Shown here piece by piece: positions 1 to 9,204 of a DNA stretch of 64,000 nt (its first letter is position 1; each line of letters begins with the position of its first letter). The translations under genes were made by a program, and so were the position numbers. The stretch is from the NCBI RefSeq assembly GCF_026552795.1, contig NZ_JANFPI010000003.1:248001-312000 (forward strand). The letters run 5' to 3'. The notes below the pieces were generated by a model. It ran no database searches, was not told where the DNA came from, and saw nothing but the letters and a program-made list of their open reading frames with translations. The DNA is from Ectorhizobium quercum. GTDB taxonomy: Bacteria > Pseudomonadota > Alphaproteobacteria > Rhizobiales > Rhizobiaceae.

Positions 1-591
1 AGCGGCCTCAGCCGTTTCGGCAGGGAAGTCGTCCGCGAGATGGCACGCGCCGGCATCCTTGTCGATTGCTCCCACACCGGCGACCGGACCACGCTTCACG
101 CCATCGAGCATTCCCCCAAACCCATTGCCGTCACGCATGCGAACCCGGCCTCGGTGTTTCCGCACAAGCGCAACCGCAGCGACGACGTGCTGCACGCGCT
201 GGCCGAGACCGGCGGCGTGATCGGCTGCGCGGCCTATCGCAACATCACGCCGGCGGATGCCTGCGCAACCATTCGCGGTTTCGCCGAACTGGTGGCCCGC
301 ACGGTCGAGATCGCCGGCGTGGACCATGTCGGCATCGGCACCGACTACAGCTACAAGGGCGACGACAAGTTCCGCGACTGGATGCGCAAGGGCCGCTGGA
401 CGCGCAGCGTCCAGTACGGCGCCGGCTCGCCGAAAGCCCCCGGCGCGGTGGCCAAGCCGGAATGGCTGCCCGGCCCCGAACGCCTCGGCGATCTCGCCGG
501 AGGGCTGAAGGAGGTGGGCTTTTCCGACGAGGAGGTCGGCAAGATCATGGGCGGCAACTGGCTGCGTCTTTACGAAACCGTGTTCGGATAA
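1..591 (+). CDS. Membrane dipeptidase (peptidase M19), 3' part only
   Basis: The reading frame is open from the first base of the window, so the N-terminus lies outside it; 196 codons are visible. The family (renal dipeptidase, M19) is a zinc-dependent TIM-barrel hydrolase of dipeptides and some beta-lactams or D-amino-acid dipeptides. Family landmarks visible here are DCSHTGD and VTHANP, each supplying a metal-binding His, and GIGTDY near the C-terminal end of the barrel. The C-terminus (GKIMGGNWLRLYE) is the usual M19 ending, in which the last helix carries GGNxLR. The gene ends 30 bp before the stop of a convergent GGDEF-EAL gene. Substrate is unknown. The window also holds a peptide-type importer with an M20 peptidase, but nothing links them directly. 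Confidence 0.9.
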   Translation, partial: SGLSRFGREVVREMARAGILVDCSHTGDRTTLHAIEHSPKPIAVTHANPASVFPHKRNRSDDVLHALAETGGVIGCAAYRNITPADACATIRGFAELVARTVEIAGVDHVGIGTDYSYKGDDKFRDWMRKGRWTRSVQYGAGSPKAPGAVAKPEWLPGPERLGDLAGGLKEVGFSDEEVGKIMGGNWLRLYETVFG

Positions 592-621
592 GGCCGGCCG
601 GCCGAGCGCGCAACGCGTCCG

Positions 622-2220
622 TCAGGTCGCTGGCGACAGAAACGCCGTGGCCTCCCGGGCGGAAAGGGCATTCTGGCCCCCCTGCCCCTGCTCCACCCCC
701 GATTCGAGCAGCGTCGCGCGCGCGTTCGGCTCCGAAATCCCCTCCGCGCTCACGATGAGGCCAAGGCCGTGGCCCAGCCCGGCCAGCGCCTTGATCGTGC
801 GGTCGGCCTGTTCCTGCCCCAGACGCTCGGTGAACCGGCGGTCGATCTTGACCTTGTCGAACTGGAATTCCTGCATGTGATAAAGGTTGGAATAGCCGGT
901 TCCGAAATTGTCGAGCGTAACTTTCACGCCGGCGACCCTGAGAGGGGCAAGTGCCGCCTTCGCGCCTTCCAGGTCGGCCACGATGATATTTTCGGCCACT
1001 TCCAGCTCAAGCCGCCGTGGATCGAAGGAACTGACCTCGAGAACGTGCAAGACGGCCTCCCCAAGCTTCGGGTCCCTGATCTGGCCGGGCAGGAGATCGA
1101 CGGCGAGGCCGACATTCTGCGGCCAATCGCCGGCTGTCATGCAGGCCTTTTCCAGGAGGCGCAGGCCGAGGGAATGGATAAGCCCGCTTTCTTCCGCAAT
1201 CGCCAGGAACCGTTCGGGAGCGATCTCCTCGCCGTCCTTTCCGATCCAGCAGGGAAGAACCTCGAAGGCGACGACCGTGCCCGTCTGGAGGTCGAGCGTC
1301 GGGCGGAAGCGCGGCTCGATGGCGTCGGCCTCCATCGCCGCGGCCAGCGCCCGTTCCATCGTCTCGCGCTCGCGCACCCGGGCATCCATCTCCGCCTCGA
1401 AGAACCGCAAGGCCGAACGATGCTCGGCCTTGGCGCGGTAGAGCGCCACATCGGCTTTGCGCAGCGCTTCCGATGGATCCTCCGCGTCGTCGGGCAGCAA
1501 TGCGATGCCGACGCCCGTGCCGACATTGTGCTCCGTGCCGCCGATCACGATCGGCGCGGTCAGGGACTGGAGGATTCGCGTGGCGATGACGCCGGCGCCT
1601 TCGGCGCCCAGTACATGCGGCGCAAGCACCACGAATTCGTCGCCGCCGAGGCGGGCAGCCAGATCCTGAGACCGGATGGCTCCGACCAGCCGCTGCGCCA
1701 CCACGATGAGCGTCTGGTCGCCGATGGCATGGCCGTAATTGTCGTTGATCTTCTTGAAGCCGTTGAGGTCGAGCATCAGCACCGCATGGGAATAACCTGC
1801 CGCCGGCGGCGAAGCCGCCGCGACCTTCAGCGCATCCTCGAACTGCCGACGGTTGGCCAGGCCGGTCAGCGGGTCCTGGAACGCGAGTTCGCGCGCATAG
1901 CGCTCGGCCTCCTGCCGGCGGCGCATTTCCTTCTTCTGCTCGACATATCGTCTGACGGCGAAGATGAGCAATCCGACCGCCAGTGTCACGCCGAGCAGAA
2001 GCACTTCATCCAGCTCGAGCCTCTGTTCGGCCAAAGAAGCCTGTCCTTCGGTCACGAAGATATCGATGGAAAAGCCAATGTAAGCGACGACCGCCAGGAC
2101 CGCGACCAGGATGCCGAGGTCATTGATGCTGACGCGATGGCGCATGTAGAAGCTCCTCAAGCTGGAATGACGGCTCGAAGGTTTTTCCAAAGATGCAGTC
2201 TCGCTGCCAATCTGGACCAT
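622..2220 (-). CDS. GGDEF-EAL membrane protein with degenerate EAL domain
   Basis: This 532-residue protein would act in cyclic-di-GMP signalling. Two transmembrane helices lie at about residues 34-54 and 73-90, followed by a GGDEF domain with an intact GGDEF at 192-196, so diguanylate cyclase activity is plausible. The C-terminal EAL domain is worn. EAL reads EVL, the metal-binding Asn of the usual VNVSxxQL is Asp in VDLLPGQ, the DDFG motif reads DNFGTGYSN, and the C-terminus lacks the usual QGYLFSRP block. I infer weak or no phosphodiesterase activity. Two starts have good ribosome sites: this one has AGGAGG 8 nt upstream, and codon 26 (position 2145) has GGAG 7 nt upstream. A second, intact GGDEF-EAL gene lies upstream on the same strand. 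Confidence 0.88.
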   Translation of the reverse strand: MVQIGSETASLEKPSSRHSSLRSFYMRHRVSINDLGILVAVLAVVAYIGFSIDIFVTEGQASLAEQRLELDEVLLLGVTLAVGLLIFAVRRYVEQKKEMRRRQEAERYARELAFQDPLTGLANRRQFEDALKVAAASPPAAGYSHAVLMLDLNGFKKINDNYGHAIGDQTLIVVAQRLVGAIRSQDLAARLGGDEFVVLAPHVLGAEGAGVIATRILQSLTAPIVIGGTEHNVGTGVGIALLPDDAEDPSEALRKADVALYRAKAEHRSALRFFEAEMDARVRERETMERALAAAMEADAIEPRFRPTLDLQTGTVVAFEVLPCWIGKDGEEIAPERFLAIAEESGLIHSLGLRLLEKACMTAGDWPQNVGLAVDLLPGQIRDPKLGEAVLHVLEVSSFDPRRLELEVAENIIVADLEGAKAALAPLRVAGVKVTLDNFGTGYSNLYHMQEFQFDKVKIDRRFTERLGQEQADRTIKALAGLGHGLGLIVSAEGISEPNARATLLESGVEQGQGGQNALSAREATAFLSPAT

Positions 2221-2652
2221 ACATTCGTCCTCCTGCCGCAGAATCTAGGGCACTCTCCACGACATGGGGAGGGCTGTTGATCCCGGCCGTCCTTTCAGCG
2301 TTAACAGCCTCTTTGCAGCCGTCCGCGAATATCCGGCCAAATGACGGATGAAGCATATAGTAACGCCGGCGCGAACGCGACGTATGTCATGCAATCCGGC
2401 CGGCGTCGTGGCTCGGAGGGAGAATGAAAAGCAGGAGCCCTCGACCTGAGCGATGCCCCCTCGGTCTTGAAGACCCGGGCACCGACGACACGATCACCGT
2501 CGCGGTCCGCCGCGCACGGGAAGAGCGGCTGCGCCGCGCCGGCGCGTGCATATCCAGTCCGGTGGTCTGCCTGCGCGCAGCGTCCCGCAGCCTCATCGCA
2601 GAATACCGGAACATCGGCAGGGAGCATGATGCCGGCTAGGCCGGCAATCCCC
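2221..2652. other. Intergenic region between two GGDEF-EAL genes
   Basis: About 430 bases lie between the stop of the CHASE4 GGDEF-EAL gene and the start of the next same-strand GGDEF-EAL gene. Short open frames exist on both strands, but none has a recognisable protein or a ribosome site. It presumably holds the promoter of the downstream gene. I see no clear repeat, terminator or RNA. Confidence 0.5.
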
Positions 2653-4884
2653 TCAGCTCACGGCCTGATCGCATCGCAACGGTCCGATGCCCCCGAAAGC
2701 GGTCCTGCTTGCGGTCTCGGCCGGCTTGAGAAAGCCCAGCGCCCGGTTGAGTTCGTCCACGAGCGCCATATCCGCTTCGCTCGGCACGGGCCGGCTGAAG
2801 AGATAGCCCTGGGCTTCGCTGCACCCTTCCTCGGTGACGCGGTCGAGCTGGGCCTGCGTCTCGACGCCTTCGGCGACGGTGGTGACATGGAGGCACTTGC
2901 CGAGATCGGCAATGGCCCGCACGACTGCGGCACAGTCGGGACGGTCGACGGCATCGCGAACGAACGTTCCGTCGATCTTGATCTTGTCGAAGGGAAAAGC
3001 GCGCAGGTGGGCCAGCGACGAATAGCCGGTCCCGAAATCGTCGAGAGCGACGCGCACGCCCATGTCGCGCAGCCGCCGCAGGTCGCCGATGCTGTCCTTC
3101 TCGTCGTGGAGAAGGGCCGTTTCCGTCACCTCGATTTCCAGCCGGTCCGGCGGCAGGCCGGAGCGGACCAGCGCCTCCAGCACGGCGGGAGCGAGCGTTC
3201 CCTTGCCGAGCTGGCCGGCCGAGACGTTGACGGCGACGCGCGCGCCGTCGTCCCACTGCGCCGCGTCATGGCAGGCGCGACGCAGCACGAACAGCCCCAG
3301 CGGGTCGATCAGGCCGCTTTGTTCCGCCACGGGAACGAATTCGCCCGGCGATATCCAGCCGCGCTCCTCGTGACACCAGCGCAGCAGCGCCTCGCGTGCC
3401 GTCACCCTGCCGGTGCCGATGTCGATGATGGACTGGTAGAAGACGAACAGGCCGACCCGATCCTGAAGAGCGGTGCGCAACTGCGCCTCGAGCCGCATGC
3501 GATCCTGGATCTTCGCCTCCATGTCCGGCAGGAAGAGCCTGAACGTTCCCTTGCCGGCCTCCTTTGCGGCATAAAGGGCGATATCGGCCCGCGACAGCAG
3601 GGTTTCGCCATCCTTCGCATGACGCGGCGCCAGCGCGATGCCGATGGATGCGCCGATCCGGACATTGCTATCGCCGCCGAGGTCAAAGGGCATCGAGAGA
3701 ACCCGCACCAGATCGGCCGCAAATGCCCGGGCCTGCCGGGAATCGTCATTCGGAATCAGCACCGCGAACTCATCGCCGCCAAGCCGGCCGATCGCCATGC
3801 CGGGAGCGGCGCACGCTTCCCGCAGCCTGTCCGCCACCTGCTTCAACAGGATGTCGCCGACACGATGCCCCCTCATGTCGTTGATGAGCTTGAACCCGTC
3901 GAGATCGATGAACAGCAGGCTGCTGCGATTGTCCCGCTCGGCAAGGCTCGCCTCCAGCCGCTCATGGAACGAATAGCGGTTGGCAAGCCCGGTCAAGGCA
4001 TCGCGCCGGGCGGCGATGCTCGCTTGCTTCTCGCGCTTCCTGAGTTCGCTTCCGGCCCGCCATGCGGTGAGGATCAGCCACAGGGTCGTGCCGACGAGGG
4101 CGGCGATGACGATCATCGTCGGCAGTTCGACGGCCTTGCGGGCGATATCGCCGGGGCGCAGGTCATGCCAGACGGCGTAGGCCACCGCCTCGCCGGCCCT
4201 GTTGTCGACGGGGGCATGGGACCATTCCGGCTCGGCGGGCACGGTGTTCCGCAGATGAAGGTCCGAAACGACGATCTTCTCGGCAATGGCCGCGATGGTT
4301 TCGGGATCGATGATCTTCCCGAAAACGAGGAGACGTGCCCGCGCGCCGGGGATCGCCACGGAATCGTCGCCGGGAACGATCGGTCCCGCGCCAAGGACCA
4401 TGATGCCCCTCTGCGTCCTGAAGAAATCGGCGGCGGCTTCGAAAGCCGTGCCGTCCCGGGGAAGATCGCCGAGAAATGCCGCCTTTCCATCCCCGACGAG
4501 ATCCTCGAGCGTGAGAGCGCTCTCCTCGCCGCGGTCGTAACTCACGATGGTCCGGTCGTGCTCGTCGAGCAGGAGAAAAATCGTGTAGATGTCCAGACCC
4601 GTCGACACGCCCCAGGTCTCGCCCAGCCAGCTCCTGTTTTCGCTGCCGTAACTTTGCCTGACCGCATCGTTCCAGACCGCATTGTCGGAGATCAGGCTAG
4701 CCATCTTCGTTCGCTCGGTCTCGATCGCCACCTCAACCGCGCGGTAGGATCGCGTATAGTCCTGCTGGTTGGCGCCATCCGATATGGCATCCATCAGGTA
4801 GAAGACGACGGCGACGACGGAAGCAAGCGAAAGAAGCGATCCTGCGAGAACCAGTCTGAGCGAGTTCCGGAATTCCATAGGCAT
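2653..4884 (-). CDS. CHASE4-GGDEF-EAL cyclic-di-GMP enzyme
   Basis: This 743-residue membrane sensor is built as an N-terminal helix (about 9-30), a periplasmic CHASE4-like domain (about 45-235), a second helix (about 247-268), GGDEF, then EAL. The CHASE4 signature is seen in ISDNAVWNDAV. The cyclase motif RLGGDEF falls at about 367-373. EAL at 498-500 sits in AREALLRW, and the phosphodiesterase residues look complete: VNVSAGQL, EVTETAL, DDFGTGYSSL, KIDGTF, VAEGVE and the ending QGYLFSRP. Both activities are therefore possible, with the periplasmic ligand deciding the balance. GGAG lies just upstream of this ATG, and codon 3 (ATG at 4878) is an equally good start. The contrast with the degenerate EAL protein next door is notable. 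Confidence 0.92.
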   Translation of the reverse strand: MPMEFRNSLRLVLAGSLLSLASVVAVVFYLMDAISDGANQQDYTRSYRAVEVAIETERTKMASLISDNAVWNDAVRQSYGSENRSWLGETWGVSTGLDIYTIFLLLDEHDRTIVSYDRGEESALTLEDLVGDGKAAFLGDLPRDGTAFEAAADFFRTQRGIMVLGAGPIVPGDDSVAIPGARARLLVFGKIIDPETIAAIAEKIVVSDLHLRNTVPAEPEWSHAPVDNRAGEAVAYAVWHDLRPGDIARKAVELPTMIVIAALVGTTLWLILTAWRAGSELRKREKQASIAARRDALTGLANRYSFHERLEASLAERDNRSSLLFIDLDGFKLINDMRGHRVGDILLKQVADRLREACAAPGMAIGRLGGDEFAVLIPNDDSRQARAFAADLVRVLSMPFDLGGDSNVRIGASIGIALAPRHAKDGETLLSRADIALYAAKEAGKGTFRLFLPDMEAKIQDRMRLEAQLRTALQDRVGLFVFYQSIIDIGTGRVTAREALLRWCHEERGWISPGEFVPVAEQSGLIDPLGLFVLRRACHDAAQWDDGARVAVNVSAGQLGKGTLAPAVLEALVRSGLPPDRLEIEVTETALLHDEKDSIGDLRRLRDMGVRVALDDFGTGYSSLAHLRAFPFDKIKIDGTFVRDAVDRPDCAAVVRAIADLGKCLHVTTVAEGVETQAQLDRVTEEGCSEAQGYLFSRPVPSEADMALVDELNRALGFLKPAETASRTAFGGIGPLRCDQAVS

Positions 4885-5274
4885 GTTCTCCGCGCTTGTG
4901 CTTTTCGCAAGAGGATGGCCGGGACATCGGCTGACGAACGGTCGCGTGCTCCGGCAAGCGGAGGCAGCGCGACCTTCCGGGAAGGCAGTCTCGGAAATGC
5001 CGATTGCAGGCGCGGTCAGGCAGCCCCGTCATCTCCGGCGCAGAGGGGCCGTCGCTCGCCGGAGGCGCTGCCCGCGGTGCGGCAGGGTGATGATCATTCG
5101 GTATGAAGGGACCGCTTCATGCGATCCGCTGGAGATCGGCGAAGCCGCTCCCCTTGAGCGGCCTGCGTCACGTTCGACCTGCAAATTGGCGCGGCAACGG
5201 ATAATGAAAACTTAATTCTTCAAGAATATCAATAGTTTGTTGCGTATTTACGATGATGGCGCGCATTCTTGATA
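4885..5274. other. Intergenic region upstream of the CHASE4 gene
   Basis: These 390 bases separate the AraC-family gene from the start of the CHASE4 GGDEF-EAL gene. Most of it is GC-rich without a credible gene. The last 70 bases (about 5200-5275) are AT-rich, and an 8-base word AATATCAA occurs there in both orientations (5226-5233 and 5269-5276). No hairpin terminator with a T-run was found for the AraC gene. Confidence 0.4.
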
Positions 5275-6243
5275 TTAAAAACGGTCAAGAGTCCCGTGGC
5301 GGGTCTGCGAAGGCGTGCGCCCGAAGAGCTTGCGATAGCGCATTGCAAAATCGCCCATGTGCAGGAAACCCCATCTGCGCGCGATTTCCGCGATCGACAC
5401 CTCCGGTTCCGCCGACAGGAGATCGCGGTGAACGTGCCGAAGGCGGGTTTTCAGAATATAGGCGATCGGGCTCAGCCCGTATTGCTCCTTGAAGCCGGCC
5501 TGCACGCTTCTGACGCTGACACCGGCCGCCGCGGCGATATCCTCCAGGCGGATCTTCTCGGCCGCATGCGCCTCGATCCAGTCGACGGCTTTCCGCACAT
5601 AGTGCGGGCTGGGCTTCTGGGAGGCGTCGCGCCCGGACAGTTTCGGCCAGGCCTCGACGAAGACGGACAGAAATGCCTCCTCCAGCAGGGCGGCGCCCAG
5701 CGGGGCGTCGGCCAGCGGATGTTCGCCGGAATCGACGGCCCCCAGAAGCGACGTCATCCCGTGCAAGGATTTCAGCGCGCCGCTATGAAAATCCGCAACG
5801 GAGCTGAAACGCATGAGCTCCGCGCACGGATCGTCCACATCCATCGCGAACAACCGGGCGCATCGTTCGACGGGGATGGCCACACAGGTTTGTCGCGTGC
5901 CGGGCCGGCAGACGATCCTGTGCTCGTCGACATTGCGCAACAGGAAAGCCTGCCCCGCGCCGCCGGCGACATTCTGGTGGCTCGTTTCGGAATGGTAATA
6001 CCCTTCCTCGATGAAGTGCAGCTCCAGCCGGTCCGTGGTTCCCATCTCCGCCCGTGCCAGGAAACCGTGCCGGGAAACGGATTGCAGCGTGATGAGCGAG
6101 CCGAGCGTGCTGATGTTCACGGCATAATCGAACTCCAGGCTCGTTTTCAGTGGCTCATACCGCACCGTGCATGTCGGTTTCGACACCAGTTCGCTCAACA
6201 GGTCCGGATCGGCGTTGGCAGCCGAGAAATTTTCGATCGTCAT
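5275..6243 (-). CDS. AraC family transcriptional regulator
   Basis: This 322-residue protein has a C-terminal AraC/XylS DNA-binding domain of about 100 residues. The two helix-turn-helix units are seen in IRLEDIAAAAGVSVRSVQAG and VSIAEIARRWGFLHMGDFA, ending in the typical FAMRYRKLFGRTPSQTR. The N-terminal 200 residues resemble the cupin-like ligand-binding region of the group with Pfam AraC_binding_2. I chose the ATG at 6243 because GGGGA lies 7 to 8 nt upstream; a longer version from 6282 has only a weak site. It stands alone between the CHASE4 gene and the FAD/NAD(P)-binding gene, both on the same strand, so its target cannot be inferred from position. Confidence 0.85.
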   Translation of the reverse strand: MTIENFSAANADPDLLSELVSKPTCTVRYEPLKTSLEFDYAVNISTLGSLITLQSVSRHGFLARAEMGTTDRLELHFIEEGYYHSETSHQNVAGGAGQAFLLRNVDEHRIVCRPGTRQTCVAIPVERCARLFAMDVDDPCAELMRFSSVADFHSGALKSLHGMTSLLGAVDSGEHPLADAPLGAALLEEAFLSVFVEAWPKLSGRDASQKPSPHYVRKAVDWIEAHAAEKIRLEDIAAAAGVSVRSVQAGFKEQYGLSPIAYILKTRLRHVHRDLLSAEPEVSIAEIARRWGFLHMGDFAMRYRKLFGRTPSQTRHGTLDRF

Positions 6244-6515
6244 CACGCTTCCCCATAGCCGCAGCGCCGCAGGTCCCCGCATTCCCGAAATGATGGCAAT
6301 TTTTCTTTAACTCTATCAATTCGGCCCGCCCCCCGACAGGGGTCTTTCCGCAATTATGATCCATGATCCCGGAAAGAACCGAAGACGACGGAAATAGCCC
6401 CCGGCGGCACGGACGGACAGCAACCCGGCCGCGTTTGCGTGATCGCTGTCGAATCCAGCGGCTTTTCAGACGGTTATCCGAAGATTGACGGCGTGCAGCA
6501 GGCGTGACGGCCGGT

Positions 6516-8201
6516 CTATTCCGCGATGCCCGCGCGGGCAGCCGGGGGAAGATCGTCAGGCGGGCCGTCCGCCCGTCGCAGAACGCCTTCGGCCCAGCGG
6601 CCCGAGGCCTCTCCGAAGCAATCGTGGATCGAATCGACCGCGATGACGCTGCCCAGCGCCAGGCGCCCGAGCAGGCTCAGTCCCCTTTGCACCGTGCCGT
6701 CCTGCCCGATCACCTGCCCGTCGGAAAGGGTGCGGGCACCGGACTTGCTGTCGACCGGGCAGATGCGGCCCTCATCGCGCAGGTTGCAGAGCAGCGGGTC
6801 GATCACCGTTTCGAGCTTCGGACCCGGCAGAACCGCATCAATCATCACCGTCGCACGCGCCTGCGCCTCATCCTCGACCAATTGCCAGCCATCCTCGACG
6901 AGCAGCACATCGGGATCGTCGGCGGCGCGCAGATCGACCAGGCCCGTCTCGATCAGCGCCAGCAGTTCACGGGCGCCGGAGACCGGCGGTCCATAGGAAA
7001 AGCGCTTCAGCCCTTCGTCGAAGCCGATCAGGGCGGCGGCGGTCTCCGGTGGAACCTCCGCGGGATTGAAGGCGCGCCGCAGCGGGTTCTGCCATTTGCG
7101 CCAGAGCTGGCCGATCGCATAGCCGGGCGATGGCGGAGAGGCGGCTTCCGCCATAGCGATTGCATGGCGCAGCACCTCATCCGCCTCGCGGTCTTCCTGC
7201 TCGCCCGGACTTTTCCGTTCGACCGCCAGCCAGTCGCGCAACGCATCGGCATCGGCCGTGCCGCCATTTTCCGCGAGCAACCGACAGGCGGGGGCGACGA
7301 GGACGGCGCACACGAGATCGAGCGCCCGTTCCGGTTCGGCAGTCACCGCCTCGGTCATGGCCCGCTCGAAAGCCGCGGTTTCGGCCGGTTGCGGCTCGAA
7401 CGCACGGTCGATCCGCGCGGTCGCCGGTTTGGGGATCGGAGGCAGACCGTCGCGCGAGAAGGGCAGAATGCGGGCCGGCTCTGCCCCCGAGGCGATATAG
7501 CCGCCGTCCTCGAAACGGCCACCCTGCCCCAATGTCAGCAGGCGCAGGACATCGAAGGTCGTCAGTCCCAGCCCCCGTATGGCCACGGCGCGCCCGGACC
7601 AGCCGGCGGCCGCCGCTAGCAGATCGCGGTCGGGATAGGCGGGCATCAGCGTCGCACCCGTGCGGGAGGCGTGGTCGATCCACCGGGCAAGCTGCGGGTC
7701 GGGCCGGGTTCGAGGCTGGCCCTGCGCCAGAAGCACCTCATCGAAACGGCCGATAAGCTTGCCGTCGCCGTGCAGGCGCCAGCCGTCGCCATCCGCTTCC
7801 ACGCGCTCGACCCGCAGGGGCCGGTGGGTCACGCGCAGTCCGGCCGGAGCGCCCGATGACAGGGCGGCGAAGCGGGCGGCAAGGTAGGCTCCCAGCTCGG
7901 CCCTCGGCGGAAACCGGTCGGGATCGCGGCGGCCGGCCGGCAGCCAGTGCGAGAAGCTGCCCGCTTCATCTGTATGCCCAGGCGGCGCCGGCAGGTCGAT
8001 GGCGTGGAGAGGAACGTTGAGCAGGCAAAGCGGGCTCTGCCGCGGATCGAAATTCGGCCCAGCCCCCGGTGTCGGTTCCGGATCCAGAAAGGTGATCGCA
8101 ACGGCGCGCACCGCAACGGTGCGCGCCACCAGCCTCTCGGCCGCGCCGAGCCCGCGCGGCCCCGCGCCGATGATTGCAACCTGCAAGGCCCTGTCACTCA
8201 T
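6516..8201 (-). CDS. FAD/NAD(P)-binding protein (NAD_binding_9 type)
   Basis: This 561-residue cytosolic flavoprotein-like enzyme starts with a dinucleotide-binding Rossmann motif, VAIIGAGPRGLGAAERL (residues 8-24), followed by the segment that continues to LLNVPLHAIDLPA, which is characteristic of the large FAD/NAD(P)-binding family with Pfam NAD_binding_9. Members include N-hydroxylating and other monooxygenase-like proteins, but many have no known reaction. The ATG has GGGGA 5 to 6 nt upstream. It lies 61 bp downstream of the Crp/Fnr-type regulator on the same strand, so the two could share a transcript. Substrate and physiological role cannot be stated from sequence. Confidence 0.8.
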   Translation of the reverse strand: MSDRALQVAIIGAGPRGLGAAERLVARTVAVRAVAITFLDPEPTPGAGPNFDPRQSPLCLLNVPLHAIDLPAPPGHTDEAGSFSHWLPAGRRDPDRFPPRAELGAYLAARFAALSSGAPAGLRVTHRPLRVERVEADGDGWRLHGDGKLIGRFDEVLLAQGQPRTRPDPQLARWIDHASRTGATLMPAYPDRDLLAAAAGWSGRAVAIRGLGLTTFDVLRLLTLGQGGRFEDGGYIASGAEPARILPFSRDGLPPIPKPATARIDRAFEPQPAETAAFERAMTEAVTAEPERALDLVCAVLVAPACRLLAENGGTADADALRDWLAVERKSPGEQEDREADEVLRHAIAMAEAASPPSPGYAIGQLWRKWQNPLRRAFNPAEVPPETAAALIGFDEGLKRFSYGPPVSGARELLALIETGLVDLRAADDPDVLLVEDGWQLVEDEAQARATVMIDAVLPGPKLETVIDPLLCNLRDEGRICPVDSKSGARTLSDGQVIGQDGTVQRGLSLLGRLALGSVIAVDSIHDCFGEASGRWAEGVLRRADGPPDDLPPAARAGIAE

Positions 8202-8262
8202 GGATGTCCCCTTCTCTCGCGTCCGTCGTGGCCATGAAACCGTACCGCCCGGCAGCGCGGCG

Positions 8263-9009
8263 TCAGCCGCTCTGCCTGAGTTCGGGATAGACCCCGTCCA
8301 GAACGATTTCGAAATGCTGCTCGATGGAATCCGCGCAGGTGCAAGACCGCGACTTCAGCCCGTCGATATTTTGCAAGATGAAGACGCCGCGCCGCGTCGC
8401 GATCAGCCCGTCCTCGCGCAGCTGGCGCACGATCCGCGTCACGAAGGTGCGGCCCACCCCCAGCATTTGCGCCAGCTGTTCCTGGGTCAGTGCCACCTCG
8501 GTCGAGCCCGTGCGCGCCGATGCCGCCAGCAGCCACTTGGCGGCGCGCTGCGTGATCGTATGCGACGCGTTGCAGGCCGAGTTCTGGAAGATCTGGGCGA
8601 TCAGGCAGTCGGAATAGCGCGAAAACCAGTGGCGGAGCGGCAGCGATTCCAGCTTCACCTGCTCCAGAACCGCCGTGCGGATGCGCAGGAACCGGCCGCC
8701 GGCGCGCACCTGCGCCGTTGCGTAGGCCGGCACCCGTCCGTTGGAGACGATCCCGCCGATCGCCCCTTCGCGGCCGATCATCGCCACCTCGACCGCGCCG
8801 TTGTCGTCGTCGGCCCAGATCTGGAAACTGGCGATGGCCGGGCCGCAGGGAAACCATGTGTCGTTCACTTCGTCTCCCGCCTTTTGCAGGATGTCGCCGG
8901 GATGCAGATCGTGCGAGCTGAGATGCGGATGCAGGCGAGCCCTGTCTTCATCGCGCAATTTCGCCAGAAGGATGTTATCGCCCAGATCGCGGGTCGTAGC
9001 GGCAGCCAT
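8263..9009 (-). CDS. Crp/Fnr family transcriptional regulator
   Basis: This 248-residue protein has an N-terminal cyclic-nucleotide-binding-like beta roll (about 10-125) and a C-terminal winged helix (HTH_Crp, about 145-220). The recognition region reads LTQEQLAQMLGVGRTFVTRI. It lacks the ExxSR recognition residues of FNR and the N-terminal iron-sulfur cysteines, so it is neither FNR nor CRP itself. A C-terminal cysteine pair (SRSCTCAD) is visible. Upstream in-frame TTG (9036) and ATG (9018) codons exist, but the ATG at 9009 is preceded at suitable distance by a run of G (AAGGGGGA). The gene is divergent from the bacteriophytochrome with a 195-bp shared upstream region, which suggests possible cross-regulation. 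Confidence 0.87.
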   Translation of the reverse strand: MAAATTRDLGDNILLAKLRDEDRARLHPHLSSHDLHPGDILQKAGDEVNDTWFPCGPAIASFQIWADDDNGAVEVAMIGREGAIGGIVSNGRVPAYATAQVRAGGRFLRIRTAVLEQVKLESLPLRHWFSRYSDCLIAQIFQNSACNASHTITQRAAKWLLAASARTGSTEVALTQEQLAQMLGVGRTFVTRIVRQLREDGLIATRRGVFILQNIDGLKSRSCTCADSIEQHFEIVLDGVYPELRQSG

Positions 9010-9041
9010 GAGAAGCATTCCCCCTTTTCCGCGCAATGCGG

Positions 9042-9051
9042 ATTACGTAAT
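9042..9051. promoter_or_regulatory. Palindrome in crp/bphP divergent region
   Basis: The 10-base word ATTACGTAAT is a perfect palindrome 33 bp upstream of the Crp/Fnr-type gene start. It is a candidate operator for that regulator, by position only. Confidence 0.3.
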
Positions 9052-9204
9052 GTGCAGTTGTGGACAGACGCGTCGCACGTCTTGTGTTACTCGCGAACAT
9101 AGCGTGCTTATGCGAACGGATCGAATGGACAGATGAGGCCACGGCGGTGATGAACCTGATATCGAACGCGAGGCTTTTCGCGACCGGCAACCGGCCGCTT
9201 CGTT

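Noticed and set aside
2467..5106. 879-codon open frame on the plus strand opposite the CHASE4 GGDEF-EAL gene
   Set aside because: It is an antisense artefact of high GC. The product has no recognisable domain, while the other strand encodes a complete GGDEF-EAL protein with all motifs.
8263..9009. Calling the Crp/Fnr-type gene an FNR/FixK oxygen regulator acting on the nqr box
   Set aside because: It lacks the ExxSR recognition helix and iron-sulfur cysteines, so it cannot be assumed to bind TTGAT-N4-ATCAA.
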